Notes: a model not told the origin generated them from the letters alone. 23,452 bases of DNA from an uncultured Collinsella sp. (GCA_937950325.1 CALFDJ010000026.1:1-23452); one strand, 5' to 3'. Counted from the stretch's first letter, positions 16,366 through 23,452 are shown. A program made the numbers and translations.

Positions 16366-16496
16366 GCTGTTCGGCCAGCCCACAAGCCGCCGTCTCACAG
16401 GTGTAGCGCGTTTGCCCGCAGCGCCCGCGAGCGCTACCATCAACTGATGGATTATTGAGCGCCCGTCCAGCGCAAAGCGTATAAAAGGGGAACATT

Positions 16497-16757
16497 ATGT
16501 GCCTTGCCGTTCCCGGTAAAGTAGTCAAACGCGACGACGACCTCAAGGCCACCGTCGACATGATGGGCATCGAGCGCCCCGTGTCGCTGCGACTCGTGCC
16601 GACGGCGCAGGTTGGCGACTATGTTCTCGTACACGCCGGCTTTGGCATCCAGATCGTCGACGAGCAGGAAGCGCAAGAAACGCTCGAGCTTGTTAATGCC
16701 ATGTCCGAGCTGGTCGAAGAAGATCAGCTTGCCACCAACCCGGCGGAGGCTTACTAG
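16497..16757 (+). CDS. hypC: HypC hydrogenase maturation chaperone
   Basis: HypC is a small chaperone that, with HypD, carries the Fe(CN)2CO group and then binds the hydrogenase large-subunit precursor. The 86-aa protein begins with the hallmark MCLAVPGKV, whose Cys2 is the essential ligand. An OB-like beta barrel follows (GDYVLVHAGFGIQIVDEQEA is diagnostic). The ribosome site AAGGGG is about 8 bp ahead of the ATG. Its stop codon TAG overlaps the GTG start of hypD by one base, so translation is coupled. It lies 131 bp after hypF; I see nothing clear in that gap. Confidence 0.97.
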   Translation: MCLAVPGKVVKRDDDLKATVDMMGIERPVSLRLVPTAQVGDYVLVHAGFGIQIVDEQEAQETLELVNAMSELVEEDQLATNPAEAY

Positions 16758-17869
16758 TGGCGCCCGAGCAGCCGGCTCGCTCCGGTATCGACTTCTCGGC
16801 ATTCCGCGATCCCAAGCTGGCTCGCGAGCTCATCGAGCGCATTCATGAGCTTGTCGGCGACCGCGCCATCAACCTTATGGAAGTCTGCGGCACGCATACC
16901 GTGAGCATCGGGCGCTATGGCTTTCGCTCCATTATGCCGGCCGGGCTCAAGCTGCTGAGCGGACCGGGCTGCCCGGTCTGCGTCACCGCCAACCGCGACA
17001 TCGACCACGCAATCGCACTCGCCAACATAGACGGCGCCATCATCACCACCTTTGGCGACATGATGCGCGTGCCCGGATCGTCCACCTCACTTTCTGCGCA
17101 AAAGGCGGCGGGGCGCGATATTCGCATTGTGTACTCCCCGCTCGACGCGCTCGACATTGCCGAGCAAAACCCCGATCGCCCGGTCATTTTTATGGGCGTG
17201 GGCTTTGAGACTACGACGCCCACCATCGCCGCCGCCATTTTGGAGGCCGATGCACGCGGACTTTTGAACTTTTCGGTCTATTGCGCCCACAAGACCACGC
17301 CGCCGGCGTTGCGCGCCATCGCCAACGACCCCGAGACCGCCATCGACGGCTTTATCCTGCCGGGCCACGTCGCCACCATCACGGGCTTGGCCCCCTTTGG
17401 CTTTTTGGTCGACGAATTCAATACCCCGGGCGTGGTCACGGGATTTGAGCCCGTCGATATCCTGCAGGGCATCTGCATGCTGGTCCAGATGGTTGTCGAG
17501 GACAGGCCGGCGATTGACAACGCCTACCGTCGCGGCGTCAATGCCGACGGCAATCCCGTAGCGCGCCAGCTGGTCGAGCAGGTATTTGAGCCGTGCGATA
17601 CCACATGGCGCGGGCTGGGGCCGATTGCCAACTCGGGCCTTTCCATCCGCCCCGAGCTCTCGCGCTTTGATGCCCGCGCTCGCTTTGACGTGCCCGTTGA
17701 GGCGACGGTCGAGCCGCGCGGGTGCCGCTGCGGCAACGTGCTTCGCGGGGCCATTACGCCGAGCAGCTGCCCGCTCTTTGGCCGCACCTGCACGCCCGAG
17801 CACCCCGTCGGCCCGTGCATGGTGAGCTCCGAGGGCAGCTGCGCGGCGTACTACCGCTACCGCGACTAG
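16757..17869 (+). CDS. hypD: HypD hydrogenase maturation protein
   Basis: HypD is the iron-sulfur scaffold on which the Fe(CN)2CO unit is assembled together with HypC and HypE. The 370-aa protein has conserved MEVCGTHT (C44), the redox-active pair in SGPGCPVC (C72 and C75), FGDMMRVPGS and GFETTTPT. The C-terminal cysteine-rich segment has C at RGCRCGN, SSCPLFGRTCTPEHPVGPCMVSSEGSCAAYY, which binds a [4Fe-4S] cluster. The start is GTG, overlapping hypC. Length and motifs are standard. Confidence 0.97.
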   Translation: MAPEQPARSGIDFSAFRDPKLARELIERIHELVGDRAINLMEVCGTHTVSIGRYGFRSIMPAGLKLLSGPGCPVCVTANRDIDHAIALANIDGAIITTFGDMMRVPGSSTSLSAQKAAGRDIRIVYSPLDALDIAEQNPDRPVIFMGVGFETTTPTIAAAILEADARGLLNFSVYCAHKTTPPALRAIANDPETAIDGFILPGHVATITGLAPFGFLVDEFNTPGVVTGFEPVDILQGICMLVQMVVEDRPAIDNAYRRGVNADGNPVARQLVEQVFEPCDTTWRGLGPIANSGLSIRPELSRFDARARFDVPVEATVEPRGCRCGNVLRGAITPSSCPLFGRTCTPEHPVGPCMVSSEGSCAAYYRYRD

Positions 17870-17917
17870 CCCGGACACACCCGCACACCGGCACCACCCA
17901 CGATTGGAGTTTTCGAT

Positions 17918-18952
17918 ATGTCCCATAGCGTTACCGATAGCACCGTCCTGCTGGGCCACGGCTCCGGCGGCCAGATGATGAAACGCATCATCGATGAGGT
18001 CTTTTTGGATGCCTTTGGGTCGCCCGAGCTGCTCGAAGGCAACGACGCCGGCGTCGCCGCGCTGCCCGCGAGCGGGCGCATCGCCATGTCGACCGACAGC
18101 TTTGTAGTCTCGCCGCAGTTCTTCCCCGGTGGCAACATCGGCCGCCTCGCCGTGTGCGGAACCGTCAACGACGTCGCGACCTCGGGCGCCAACGTGCGCT
18201 ACCTATCGTGCGGCTTTATCCTCGAAGAGGGCTATCCCATGGATAGGCTCCGCCAGATTGTGCAGACGATGGCCGAGACGGCACGCGAAGCGAGCGTGTC
18301 CATAATCACGGGCGACACCAAGGTGGTCGAGCGCGGCGGGGCCGACGGCGTCTACATCAATACCGCCGGCGTGGGCGAGGTGCCTGCGGGCGTGGCGCTC
18401 AGCGGCGCAAACTGCCAGCCCGGCGATGTCATCCTGGTATCGGGTACGCTGGGCGACCACGGCATCGCCATCATGAGCCAACGCGAGGGTCTGGCGTTTT
18501 CGAGCACCATCGAAAGCGATGCCGCGCCGCTCAACCACCTGATTGCCGATGTGCTTGCCGCAGCACCCGACACACGCTGCTTCCGCGACCCCACGCGCGG
18601 TGGCCTGGCCTCGACGCTCAACGAGTTTGCGCAGGCCAGCGGCGTTGCCATGGAGGTCGACGAGGATGCCGTGCCCGTGCGTCCCGACGTGCAGGCCGCC
18701 TGCGAGATGCTCGGCTACGATGTGCTGCAGGTGGCAAACGAGGGCAAGATGGTCGCCGTCGTACCGGCCGAGCAAGCCGATGCCGCACTGAGCGCCATGC
18801 GCGCCGCCCACTACGGCGAGAACGCCGCCGTCATCGGTCGCGTGCTGCCGCTTGCCGAGGGCGCCCGTCCCGCCGTGCGCGTGCGCACCGGCTGGGGTTC
18901 GACCCGCATCCTCGACATGCTCGTAGGAGAGCAGCTGCCGAGAATTTGCTAA
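17918..18952 (+). CDS. hypE: HypE carbamoyl dehydratase
   Basis: HypE is an ATP-dependent enzyme that dehydrates the carbamoyl group on its C-terminal cysteine to a thiocyanate and donates the cyanide to iron on HypC-HypD. The 344-aa protein of the PurM/AIR-synthase fold has GHGSGGQMM near the N-terminus, STDSFVVSPQFFPGGNIGRLAVCGTVNDVA, SIITGDTKVVERG and DPTRGGLASTLNE. It ends in PRIC, so the catalytic C-terminal Cys344 is intact. It is 48 bp after hypD with ribosome site TTGGAG and is the last hyp gene here. hypA and hypB, for nickel insertion, are not in the window. Confidence 0.97.
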   Translation: MSHSVTDSTVLLGHGSGGQMMKRIIDEVFLDAFGSPELLEGNDAGVAALPASGRIAMSTDSFVVSPQFFPGGNIGRLAVCGTVNDVATSGANVRYLSCGFILEEGYPMDRLRQIVQTMAETAREASVSIITGDTKVVERGGADGVYINTAGVGEVPAGVALSGANCQPGDVILVSGTLGDHGIAIMSQREGLAFSSTIESDAAPLNHLIADVLAAAPDTRCFRDPTRGGLASTLNEFAQASGVAMEVDEDAVPVRPDVQAACEMLGYDVLQVANEGKMVAVVPAEQADAALSAMRAAHYGENAAVIGRVLPLAEGARPAVRVRTGWGSTRILDMLVGEQLPRIC

Positions 18953-19057
18953 CGACAAAGGCTCAGGGCTATTAAAGATATTCAGATTCCAAACATGCCC
19001 GGCACGCATGCCCAGTATCATGGGGTGCGTTTTACAACTCAAGCGGCAGGAGCACCC

Positions 19058-19726
19058 ATGGCAGCAGCTTTTTCCCATGTGATCTTTGACCTGGACGGCA
19101 CCATCCTCAACACGCTCGAGGACCTGGCGGCCGCCGGCAACCATACCTGCGAGGCGCACGGCTGGCCCACGTTTGCCGTTGACGAGTACCGCTACAAGGT
19201 GGGAAACGGCATGCTCAAGCTGGTTGAGCGCTTTATGCCTGCCGAGTATGCGGGCGACAGCCGTATGTTTGAGCAAACGCTTGCCGAGTTTAGGGCTTAC
19301 TACGGCGAGCACAAGGAGGACCACACCGCCCCCTATGCCGGTACGATCGAGATGCTCGACCGCCTGCGCGCCGCGGGCGTGCAGCTTGCCGTGCTCACTA
19401 ACAAGGACCACGTCTCGGCGGCTCCGCTTATCGAGAAGTATTTTGGTTCCGAGCGCTTTGCGCTGGTACAGGGCCGTGTCGATGCGTTTCCGCCCAAGCC
19501 CGAAGCACCCGTCACGCTGCATGTGATGGAGGAGCTAGGCGCCGATCCGTCGACCACGCTCTACGTAGGCGATTCCAATGTCGATATCCTGACCGGTCAC
19601 AACGCCGGCCTTAAGAGCGCGGGCGTCAGCTGGGGCTTCCGCGGCCGCGCAGAGCTGGAAGCCGCCGGCGCCGACTACGTGGTGGACACCCAGGGCGAGC
19701 TCGCAGCGCTGATCCTGGGCGAGTAA
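19058..19726 (+). CDS. HAD-family phosphatase (phosphoglycolate phosphatase-like)
   Basis: This 222-aa hydrolase of the haloacid dehalogenase superfamily contains all four motifs: FDLDGTILNT (nucleophile D11 and acid D13), VLTNK (motif II), the Lys in FPPKPEAP (motif III) and YVGDSNVDI (motif IV). The helical cap between motifs I and II (about residues 17-85) is the type found in Gph and PpaX. The substrate cannot be read from sequence; 2-phosphoglycolate or pyrophosphate-type substrates are usual. The start at 19058 is chosen because AGGAG lies just ahead; the open frame extends upstream without support. It stands 105 bp after hypE and may be read from the same transcript or its own promoter. 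Confidence 0.9.
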   Translation: MAAAFSHVIFDLDGTILNTLEDLAAAGNHTCEAHGWPTFAVDEYRYKVGNGMLKLVERFMPAEYAGDSRMFEQTLAEFRAYYGEHKEDHTAPYAGTIEMLDRLRAAGVQLAVLTNKDHVSAAPLIEKYFGSERFALVQGRVDAFPPKPEAPVTLHVMEELGADPSTTLYVGDSNVDILTGHNAGLKSAGVSWGFRGRAELEAAGADYVVDTQGELAALILGE

Positions 19727-19768
19727 CGAGCGACACTGCTTAACGCAGCTGCGGCAATTCTTCCGCGC

Positions 19769-19938
19769 GGAAAGCGCATCCCGTTTTGGAGCTCCGGAAT
19801 GGGATACGCTTTCCGTTTGAGGCGCATCAGGGAAACCGCATCCCGTTTCAGAACAATATTCCGGGTCGCACTTTCCGCAACCCACCCCATCCGGAAAATG
19901 CGACCCACTATTCGGCCAAAAACCGGGTCGCGGTTTCC
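19769..19938. repeat. Array 2 of three 46-bp palindromes, 62-bp period
   Basis: Units lie at 19769-19814, 19831-19876 and 19893-19938, each 46 bp with 16-bp spacers. Each starts GGAAA, ends TTTCC and has CCCG or CCCA and (C/T)GGG inside. Size, period and unit number are identical to array 1 at 4708-4877. The region 19727-20104 between the HAD and lipoprotein genes holds this array, the repeat at 19989-20013 and the hairpin at 20074-20102, and no gene I can support. Confidence 0.8.
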
Positions 19939-19988
19939 CAAGCACTCGATGCAACGCTGGCACAAGGAGTGTCCCCAACTGCCGCCTG

Positions 19989-20013
19989 GTCATTTAAGAA
20001 CGTCCCCAATGAC
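19989..20013. repeat. GTCATT...AATGAC palindromic repeat, copy 1
   Basis: GTCATT and AATGAC flank a 13-nt loop containing GAACGTCCCC. The segment CATTTAWGAACGTCCCC plus AATGACTA recurs at 23284-23312, and both copies are followed by similar GGCAACG and GCAGGTAGAG stretches, so a longer composite has been duplicated. Confidence 0.7.
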
Positions 20014-20073
20014 TACAAGTGCCGCACCATGGCAACGACGCAGGTAGAGGATGGGCGGCGCGCAGCGTCAACC

Positions 20074-20102
20074 GGTTACGCGGTTCGTAGAACCGCGTAA
20101 CC
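20074..20102 (-). terminator. 13-bp hairpin just after the lipoprotein gene
   Basis: GGTTACGCGGTTC at 20074-20086 pairs perfectly with 20090-20102 around a GTA loop. It is 2 bp from the lipoprotein stop codon. Sequence and position mirror the hairpin abutting hspR at 118-145. The upstream GCAGCGTC also matches the end of the structured element there. No U-tract follows on the minus strand. Confidence 0.6.
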
Positions 20103-20104
20103 CC

Positions 20105-20662
20105 CTAGCTCAGCATTGCATCCATCATCTCGGAGTTGACGGAGTCGTCGGCAGACCACTCGCCATCGTCGTTGCAGGTGTACTTGAAGATAACCGTGGT
20201 CTTCCTGGGCTCGGTGGCCTTGGTCACATCGACCATAACCTGACCGGCCATCTTGTACAGCTCGTCATCGGAAGGAACCGTGTCAAGCGCGGCGACCTTC
20301 TCCTGATACTGGGTGGAGAAGTCCTCGACGATCTTGTTCATAGACTTGCAGGTGATAGAGACCTCGGCGGTCGCGACACCCTTGTCCTCGTCGACCGTCA
20401 CGTCGCCGATCTTGTAGTCAAAGCCCTCGAGATAGGTCTTGGCATACTCCTTGGGATCGATACCCAGCTGCTCGAACTCGTCGCCCGAAGCTTCCTCCAG
20501 ACCAGAAAGGAAGTCGTCGCCACCGTTCTTGACCTCGTCAAACTGCGTCGTAAGATCCTCGGTGATGAGCTCCTCAACCGAAGGACCTCCACAGCCGGAA
20601 AGCACGACCACGCATGCAACCAAGACGGCCATGAGGGGCGCAAGCAGCAGCTTCTTTTTCAT
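20105..20662 (-). CDS. Secreted lipoprotein of unknown function
   Basis: This 185-aa protein has a lipoprotein signal: KKK at the N-terminus, a hydrophobic stretch (residues 6-21) and a lipobox LSGC with lipidated C24. The mature part is acidic and probably alpha-beta, with two cysteines (TCKSMN and KYTCNDDGEW) that could form a disulfide. The arrangement resembles DUF5105-type lipoproteins of gut Firmicutes and Actinobacteria, but that is a weak impression. It would be anchored on the outer face of the membrane. The start at 20662 follows GGGAGG; the longer open frame upstream is not supported. A hairpin follows the stop codon directly. It is in the same direction as the EIIA gene but 236 bp away and separated from it by that gene's terminator. 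Confidence 0.85.
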   Translation of the reverse strand: MKKKLLLAPLMAVLVACVVVLSGCGGPSVEELITEDLTTQFDEVKNGGDDFLSGLEEASGDEFEQLGIDPKEYAKTYLEGFDYKIGDVTVDEDKGVATAEVSITCKSMNKIVEDFSTQYQEKVAALDTVPSDDELYKMAGQVMVDVTKATEPRKTTVIFKYTCNDDGEWSADDSVNSEMMDAMLS

Positions 20663-20842
20663 GTTGTTCCTCCCAATGAGCGGCACCGCGCTTCCCGGAC
20701 GCGGCACACGTTGTAATAAGTAAGCCCATACTATCCACTTATGAACACCCTCGGCAACGCGAAGGCGCGGTCGGTTCGTTTTAGCGTCCGAACGGTTTGC
20801 AAACCCGCCAAACGTGCAATAAAACGCTTCCCCGCGGTGCAA

Positions 20843-20874
20843 TAAAAAAGGTGGCCGGAAAACCCGACCACCCT
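20843..20874 (-). terminator. Intrinsic terminator of the EIIA gene
   Basis: On the minus strand GGTGGTCGG, with a TTTT-containing loop, pairs with CCGGCCACC (one mismatch) and is followed by TTTTTTATT. It lies 25 bp after the EIIA stop codon. Confidence 0.8.
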
Positions 20875-20898
20875 TGCACATCCTTTGGATGCCGCAGT

Positions 20899-21435
20899 TT
20901 ACTTGCGGACGACCTTAACGATGGCGTCACCGGCGGCGACGGCAGACTCGGCCTCGACGGCGAGTTCGACATCGGCAAACTCGGCGGTGTTGGACACGGC
21001 CACCACGACGCAGTCCTTGTAACCGGCAGCAGCGATCTTGGCGCGGTCGATCTTGAGTATGGGCTGGCCAGCCTTCACAACGTCGTCGGCCTTGACGAAG
21101 CCCTCGAAGCCATCACCGTTCATGTTGACGGTATCGACGCCAACGTGCACCAGAACCTCGATGCCGCTATCGGACTGCAGACCCACGGCGTGACCCATGG
21201 TGACGGTCACCTTACCGTCGCAGGGAGCGTAGACCAGATCGTCCTCGGGCCACACGGCACAGCCCTTGCCCAGAACCTCGCCACCAAAGACGGGATCGGG
21301 CACGTCGGCCATCTTGATGACCTTGCCCTTGACGGGCGAGCACAGCACGTCGGCGCCGGCAGAAGCAGAGATGGAGGCCGGAGCAGCGGCAGCCGCGGGC
21401 TCAGCCTTCTTCTTGAACATATCAAACAGACCCAT
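20899..21435 (-). CDS. PTS glucose-type EIIA phosphocarrier
   Basis: This 178-aa cytoplasmic phosphocarrier of the sugar phosphotransferase system accepts phosphate from HPr and passes it to a EIIB domain. The phosphorylated His is H97 in IEVLVHVGVDTVNMNGDGF; the second active-site His is H82 in MGHAVGLQSDSG, both aligning with H90 and H75 of E. coli EIIA-Glc. The N-terminus (MGLFDMFKKK plus an Ala-rich linker) resembles the membrane-associating N-terminus of free-standing EIIA. The start at 21435 follows GAGGAG. No EIIB or EIIC gene is adjacent, so it probably serves permeases encoded elsewhere and may have a regulatory role. It has its own promoter and terminator. Confidence 0.95.
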   Translation of the reverse strand: MGLFDMFKKKAEPAAAAAPASISASAGADVLCSPVKGKVIKMADVPDPVFGGEVLGKGCAVWPEDDLVYAPCDGKVTVTMGHAVGLQSDSGIEVLVHVGVDTVNMNGDGFEGFVKADDVVKAGQPILKIDRAKIAAAGYKDCVVVAVSNTAEFADVELAVEAESAVAAGDAIVKVVRK

Positions 21436-21484
21436 ACGTTTTCTCCTCTTGATTAAGCGCAACGTTGTGCGCATGCCTACGGTA

Positions 21485-21513
21485 ATTATAGTGCCAAATG
21501 GTTCAAATGCTAA
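21485..21513 (-). promoter_or_regulatory. Promoter of the EIIA gene
   Basis: On the minus strand TTAGCA (21508-21513) and a perfect TATAAT (21485-21490) are 17 bp apart. The start point would be about 40 bp ahead of the EIIA start codon. Confidence 0.7.
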
Positions 21514-21710
21514 GGTGGGGACTCGAATCGCGAGCCCTTCCCGGTAGTGCTCGTGGGACGAGCATCTCCTTTGCATCGCTGGTCGATAAGCCGAGTATCG
21601 CCCGCGCACGGGACGGGCAGAAGCGGGCGCACCAAACCCGACACTTCCTTTCGCTCTCGAGTCCTGTCGCCGCCTTGTCCCTAACACTTCCTGACACCGA
21701 CCGAAGCGTG
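21514..21710. other. Intergenic stretch without a recognisable gene
   Basis: I see only a small TGCTCGT/ACGAGCA hairpin at about 21548-21564 and no supported gene, RNA or promoter. It separates the EIIA promoter from the repeats that precede fic. Confidence 0.4.
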
Positions 21711-21741
21711 CCAAAATAAACCTGTCCTTTTTGGTAGGTTT
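21711..21741. repeat. Half copy of the nikR-hypF inverted repeat
   Basis: CCAAAATAAACCTGTCC followed by TTTTTGGTAGGTT matches the right arm at 13846-13870 with one substitution and a shorter T run. The left arm is missing here, although CCAAAA and TTTTGG still allow a short stem. Confidence 0.6.
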
Positions 21742-21779
21742 GGCGAGTGTGGATTTTTGGACGCTTAACTAGCGAACGT

Positions 21780-21831
21780 GGATAATCTCCCACTTTGAGG
21801 CCGTCACCGAGCCAAAAACGGGAGATTATCC
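21780..21831. repeat. GGATAATCTCCC palindrome, copy upstream of fic
   Basis: GGATAATCTCCC at 21780-21791 and its complement at 21820-21831 enclose a 28-nt loop that begins ACTTTGAG and ends CCAAAAAC. The second copy, with the same arm and loop lengths, is at 23217-23268, just after fic. Confidence 0.8.
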
Positions 21832-21882
21832 GCTCTCATTTTGGATAACCCCCCTTGTACCAAGCCGAGCTCCATGGTCAAG

Positions 21883-21985
21883 TAATAACGACTTCTCATC
21901 ATTAGATTGTTTACATCAATTCTAATAACTATTTAATCCTTAAACTCGTTATTAGAATTGATATGATTAGCCTAATAACGAGTTT
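21883..21985 (+). promoter_or_regulatory. fic promoter with overlapping inverted repeats
   Basis: TAATAAC motifs recur four times: 21884-21889 region, 21923-21929, and inverted at 21948-21954, then 21973-21979. Repeat 1 pairs ATCAATTCTAATAAC (21915-21929) with 21948-21962; repeat 2 pairs AAACTCGTTATTA (21942-21954) with 21973-21985. Both are perfect and share the middle arm. An extended -10, TG-A-TATGAT, lies at 21959-21967 between the arms of repeat 2, so a repressor bound there would block it. The stretch is far more AT-rich than its surroundings. Confidence 0.7.
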
Positions 21986-22011
21986 CCGGCACTAAAGATA
22001 TGGAGGGCGCG

Positions 22012-23184
22012 ATGCAAATCGAGGAGAACGGCCAGGGAACGCTCCGCAATAATCTATCGGGGAAATTGGCTTACTATTCGTTTTTTCCAACGCCCTTGCA
22101 ATCATTGAGGCAGCTAAACCTCACCGAGGAAACCTATCGCACGCTTTCCGCATGCTCACGAAAGCTTGGAGAGCTTGAAGGCATGCTCTACTTTGTTCCC
22201 AACGCCGACATGTATCTGACAATGTACGTGCGCAAAGAAGCGCTCCTTTCTTCGCAAATTGAGGGAACCCAGTGCACGTTTGACGACCTACTTAGTCCAT
22301 CGCAAACACAACTCCATCATAAAGATGTCGCAGACGTCGTGAATTACGTCCGCGCTGTCGACCGCGGCGTAGAACTGCTCAAAAAGATGCCCTTGTGCAC
22401 GAGACTTCTTAGGCAAGTTCATGCGGTCCTGCTGGACGGAGTGCGCGGAACGGAGAAGAATCCAGGCGAGCTGCGCTCCTCACAAAACTGGATTGGCCCC
22501 TCAGGCTGCACCATTGCAACCGCATCGTTTATCCCTCCAAACATTGAAGATTTGAGCAACACGCTCCAGGACCTCGAACGCTTTATCAATGAGCCTCAAG
22601 TCGAAATGGATCCGATTGTGCGGGCGGCGCTCGTCCATTACCAATTTGAAACTGCCCATCCATTCCTAGACGGAAACGGTCGCCTGGGCAGGCTTCTCAT
22701 TACACTTATGCTCATCAATGATGGCGTTCTTCATTCTTGCTTGTTCTATCCATCGTTCCAGTTCAAGAAAAATCGAAGCGAGTACTACCGGCAACTCACA
22801 TCCGTAAGGGAGAGAGGCACTTACGAGGAATGGATAGAGTTTTTCTGCAACAGTCTTCTCGAGAGTGCGGAGGACTCGGTAGGGTCTTTAAAAAACCTTG
22901 TTGACCTCCATAACCGTTCCACAGCAACCATTACCGAAAATCTCGGAAGGACTGCTGCAAATGGGCAAAGGCTGTTGGGCATTCTTGAAGAGCACCCCAT
23001 CGTCGACACCGCATTCATCGCTGCCCAACTCGATATCGGCAGGAGTACCGCGAGCTCGCTCGTCAAATCATTTGAAGAATTGGGTATCCTCCGTCCGCTC
23101 GACGAGTCAAGACAGAGATACCGGCAGTACGGGTATGAAGAGTATCTTTCGATTCTCAGGGAAGACGCCGAGCCGATTAGATAG
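22012..23184 (+). CDS. fic: Class II Fic protein (AMP-transferase) with C-terminal winged helix
   Basis: Fic enzymes transfer AMP from ATP to hydroxyl side chains of target proteins. The 390-aa protein has an N-terminal Fic_N helical domain containing the inhibitory motif S80-xxx-E84-G85 (SSQIEG), which makes it a class II, self-inhibited Fic. The Fic core has an intact catalytic loop HPFLDGNGRLGR (H216 to R227). A C-terminal winged-helix domain is at about residues 330-385 (DTAFIAAQLDIGRSTASSLVKSFEELGIL). The start at 22012 is preferred over 22000 because GGAGGG lies 5-6 bp ahead of it. Codon use and base composition are more AT-rich than in the neighbours, and it is flanked by two copies of one palindrome, which suggests transfer. 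No separate antitoxin is present. The target is unknown. Confidence 0.95.
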   Translation: MQIEENGQGTLRNNLSGKLAYYSFFPTPLQSLRQLNLTEETYRTLSACSRKLGELEGMLYFVPNADMYLTMYVRKEALLSSQIEGTQCTFDDLLSPSQTQLHHKDVADVVNYVRAVDRGVELLKKMPLCTRLLRQVHAVLLDGVRGTEKNPGELRSSQNWIGPSGCTIATASFIPPNIEDLSNTLQDLERFINEPQVEMDPIVRAALVHYQFETAHPFLDGNGRLGRLLITLMLINDGVLHSCLFYPSFQFKKNRSEYYRQLTSVRERGTYEEWIEFFCNSLLESAEDSVGSLKNLVDLHNRSTATITENLGRTAANGQRLLGILEEHPIVDTAFIAAQLDIGRSTASSLVKSFEELGILRPLDESRQRYRQYGYEEYLSILREDAEPIR

Positions 23185-23216
23185 GCATCGCAACCCAGGC
23201 AAATTAAAGCGAGCGC

Positions 23217-23268
23217 GGATAATCTCCCACTTTGAGCCCGCACACAGGCCAAAAACGGGAGATTATCC
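23217..23268. repeat. GGATAATCTCCC palindrome, copy downstream of fic
   Basis: Arms 23217-23228 and 23257-23268 match the copy at 21780-21831 exactly, with a 28-nt loop sharing ACTTTGAG and CCAAAAAC. Here the stem continues outward through GAGCG/CGCTC. It begins 32 bp after the fic stop codon. Confidence 0.8.
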
Positions 23269-23283
23269 ACGCTCGTTCCTGAG

Positions 23284-23312
23284 TAGTCATTTATGAACGT
23301 CCCCAATGACTA
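23284..23312. repeat. GTCATT...AATGAC palindromic repeat, copy 2
   Basis: TAGTCATT and AATGACTA flank the loop TATGAACGTCCCC. It matches 19989-20013 with one base change in the loop. It follows the palindrome downstream of fic. Confidence 0.7.
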
Positions 23313-23341
23313 GTCCGGCAACGCCGATGCCTTGGCAACGG

Positions 23342-23452
23342 CAGCGAACGGGCCGCATTCGGAGCAAGACGACGCCGCAGGTAGAGAACGGACAGCAAGC
23401 GGGTCGCATTTGAGACAAGGTGACGTGAAACGAAAGGGCGCTGACCTTCTGG
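23342..23452. repeat. Structured element, copy 3 (cut by window end) and a decayed fragment
   Basis: From 23394 the sequence follows the 1-117 family: AGCAAGCGGGTCGCATTTG, then the conserved ACAAGGTGACGTGAAA and a left apical arm GCGCTGACC with a TTCT loop; the right half lies beyond the window. Immediately before it, 23342-23375 resembles another degraded left end (CAGCGAACGGGCCGCATT, GAGCAAGACGACG). The stretch 23185-23452 contains only repeats and no gene I can support. Confidence 0.6.

Noticed and set aside
16455..16485. Promoter TTGAGC/TATAAA ahead of hypC
   Set aside because: The spacing is 19 bp and transcription would begin after the hypC ribosome site, so it cannot drive hypC translation.
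21514..21540. 3' part of a tRNA (T-arm-like GACTCGAATC)
   Set aside because: The arm does not pair properly as a T stem and no anticodon arm or acceptor partner lies nearby.
21436..21714. Upstream extension of the EIIA open frame
   Set aside because: It would contain the promoter TATAAT, and the ATG at 21435 with GAGGAG gives the normal EIIA N-terminus.

Overview
The window is high-GC bacterial chromosome, apart from a clearly more AT-rich stretch around the fic gene. The gene set points to an anaerobic gut actinobacterium of the Coriobacteriia, most likely Collinsella or a close relative. The supporting traits are an HspR-type dnaK operon, NiaR-controlled de novo NAD synthesis, [NiFe]-hydrogenase maturation genes, an abundant 2[4Fe-4S] ferredoxin and very GC-rich codon use. 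This assignment is inferred from gene content; no database was searched.

Layout. 1-4600: a minus-strand chaperone operon dnaK-grpE-dnaJ-hspR, with strong hairpins between grpE and dnaJ and after hspR. 4600-5520: an intergenic region with a three-unit palindrome array, a small ferredoxin gene with its own promoter and terminator, and a structured repeat. 5526-9480: a minus-strand nadA-nadB-nadC-niaR operon whose promoter lies inside a perfect 19-bp inverted repeat, the probable NiaR operator. 9686-11685: a LytTR response regulator and a membrane GHKL histidine kinase. 11750-12325: a minus-strand gene resembling a degenerate family-4 uracil-DNA glycosylase. 12462-12782: thioredoxin. 13014-13776: a small His-rich helical protein gene next to nikR, whose product has an unusual His/Cys-rich N-terminal extension. 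13894-18952: hypF, hypC, hypD, hypE. 19058-19726: a HAD phosphatase. 20105-21435: two minus-strand genes, a lipoprotein and a PTS EIIA of the glucose type. 22012-23184: a class II Fic AMP-transferase gene with an AT-rich, repeat-rich promoter, bracketed by two copies of a GGATAATCTCCC palindrome.

The genes fall into functional sets: protein folding under HspR; NAD synthesis with niacin feedback; nickel sensing next to hydrogenase active-site assembly (HypF/HypE make the cyanide ligand, HypC/HypD carry and insert Fe(CN)2CO). No hydrogenase structural gene, hypA, hypB or nickel transporter is in the window.

The most unusual content is between the genes. At least six families of intergenic palindromic elements recur here. 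One has about 115-bp copies at 1-117 and 5413-5525 and a third cut by the window end; its stems differ in sequence but stay paired while its internal motifs are conserved, which is what a structured RNA or DNA-hairpin element should look like. A second consists of two arrays, 15 kb apart, each of three 46-bp palindromes at an exact 62-bp period. These two families are the best candidates for something undescribed.
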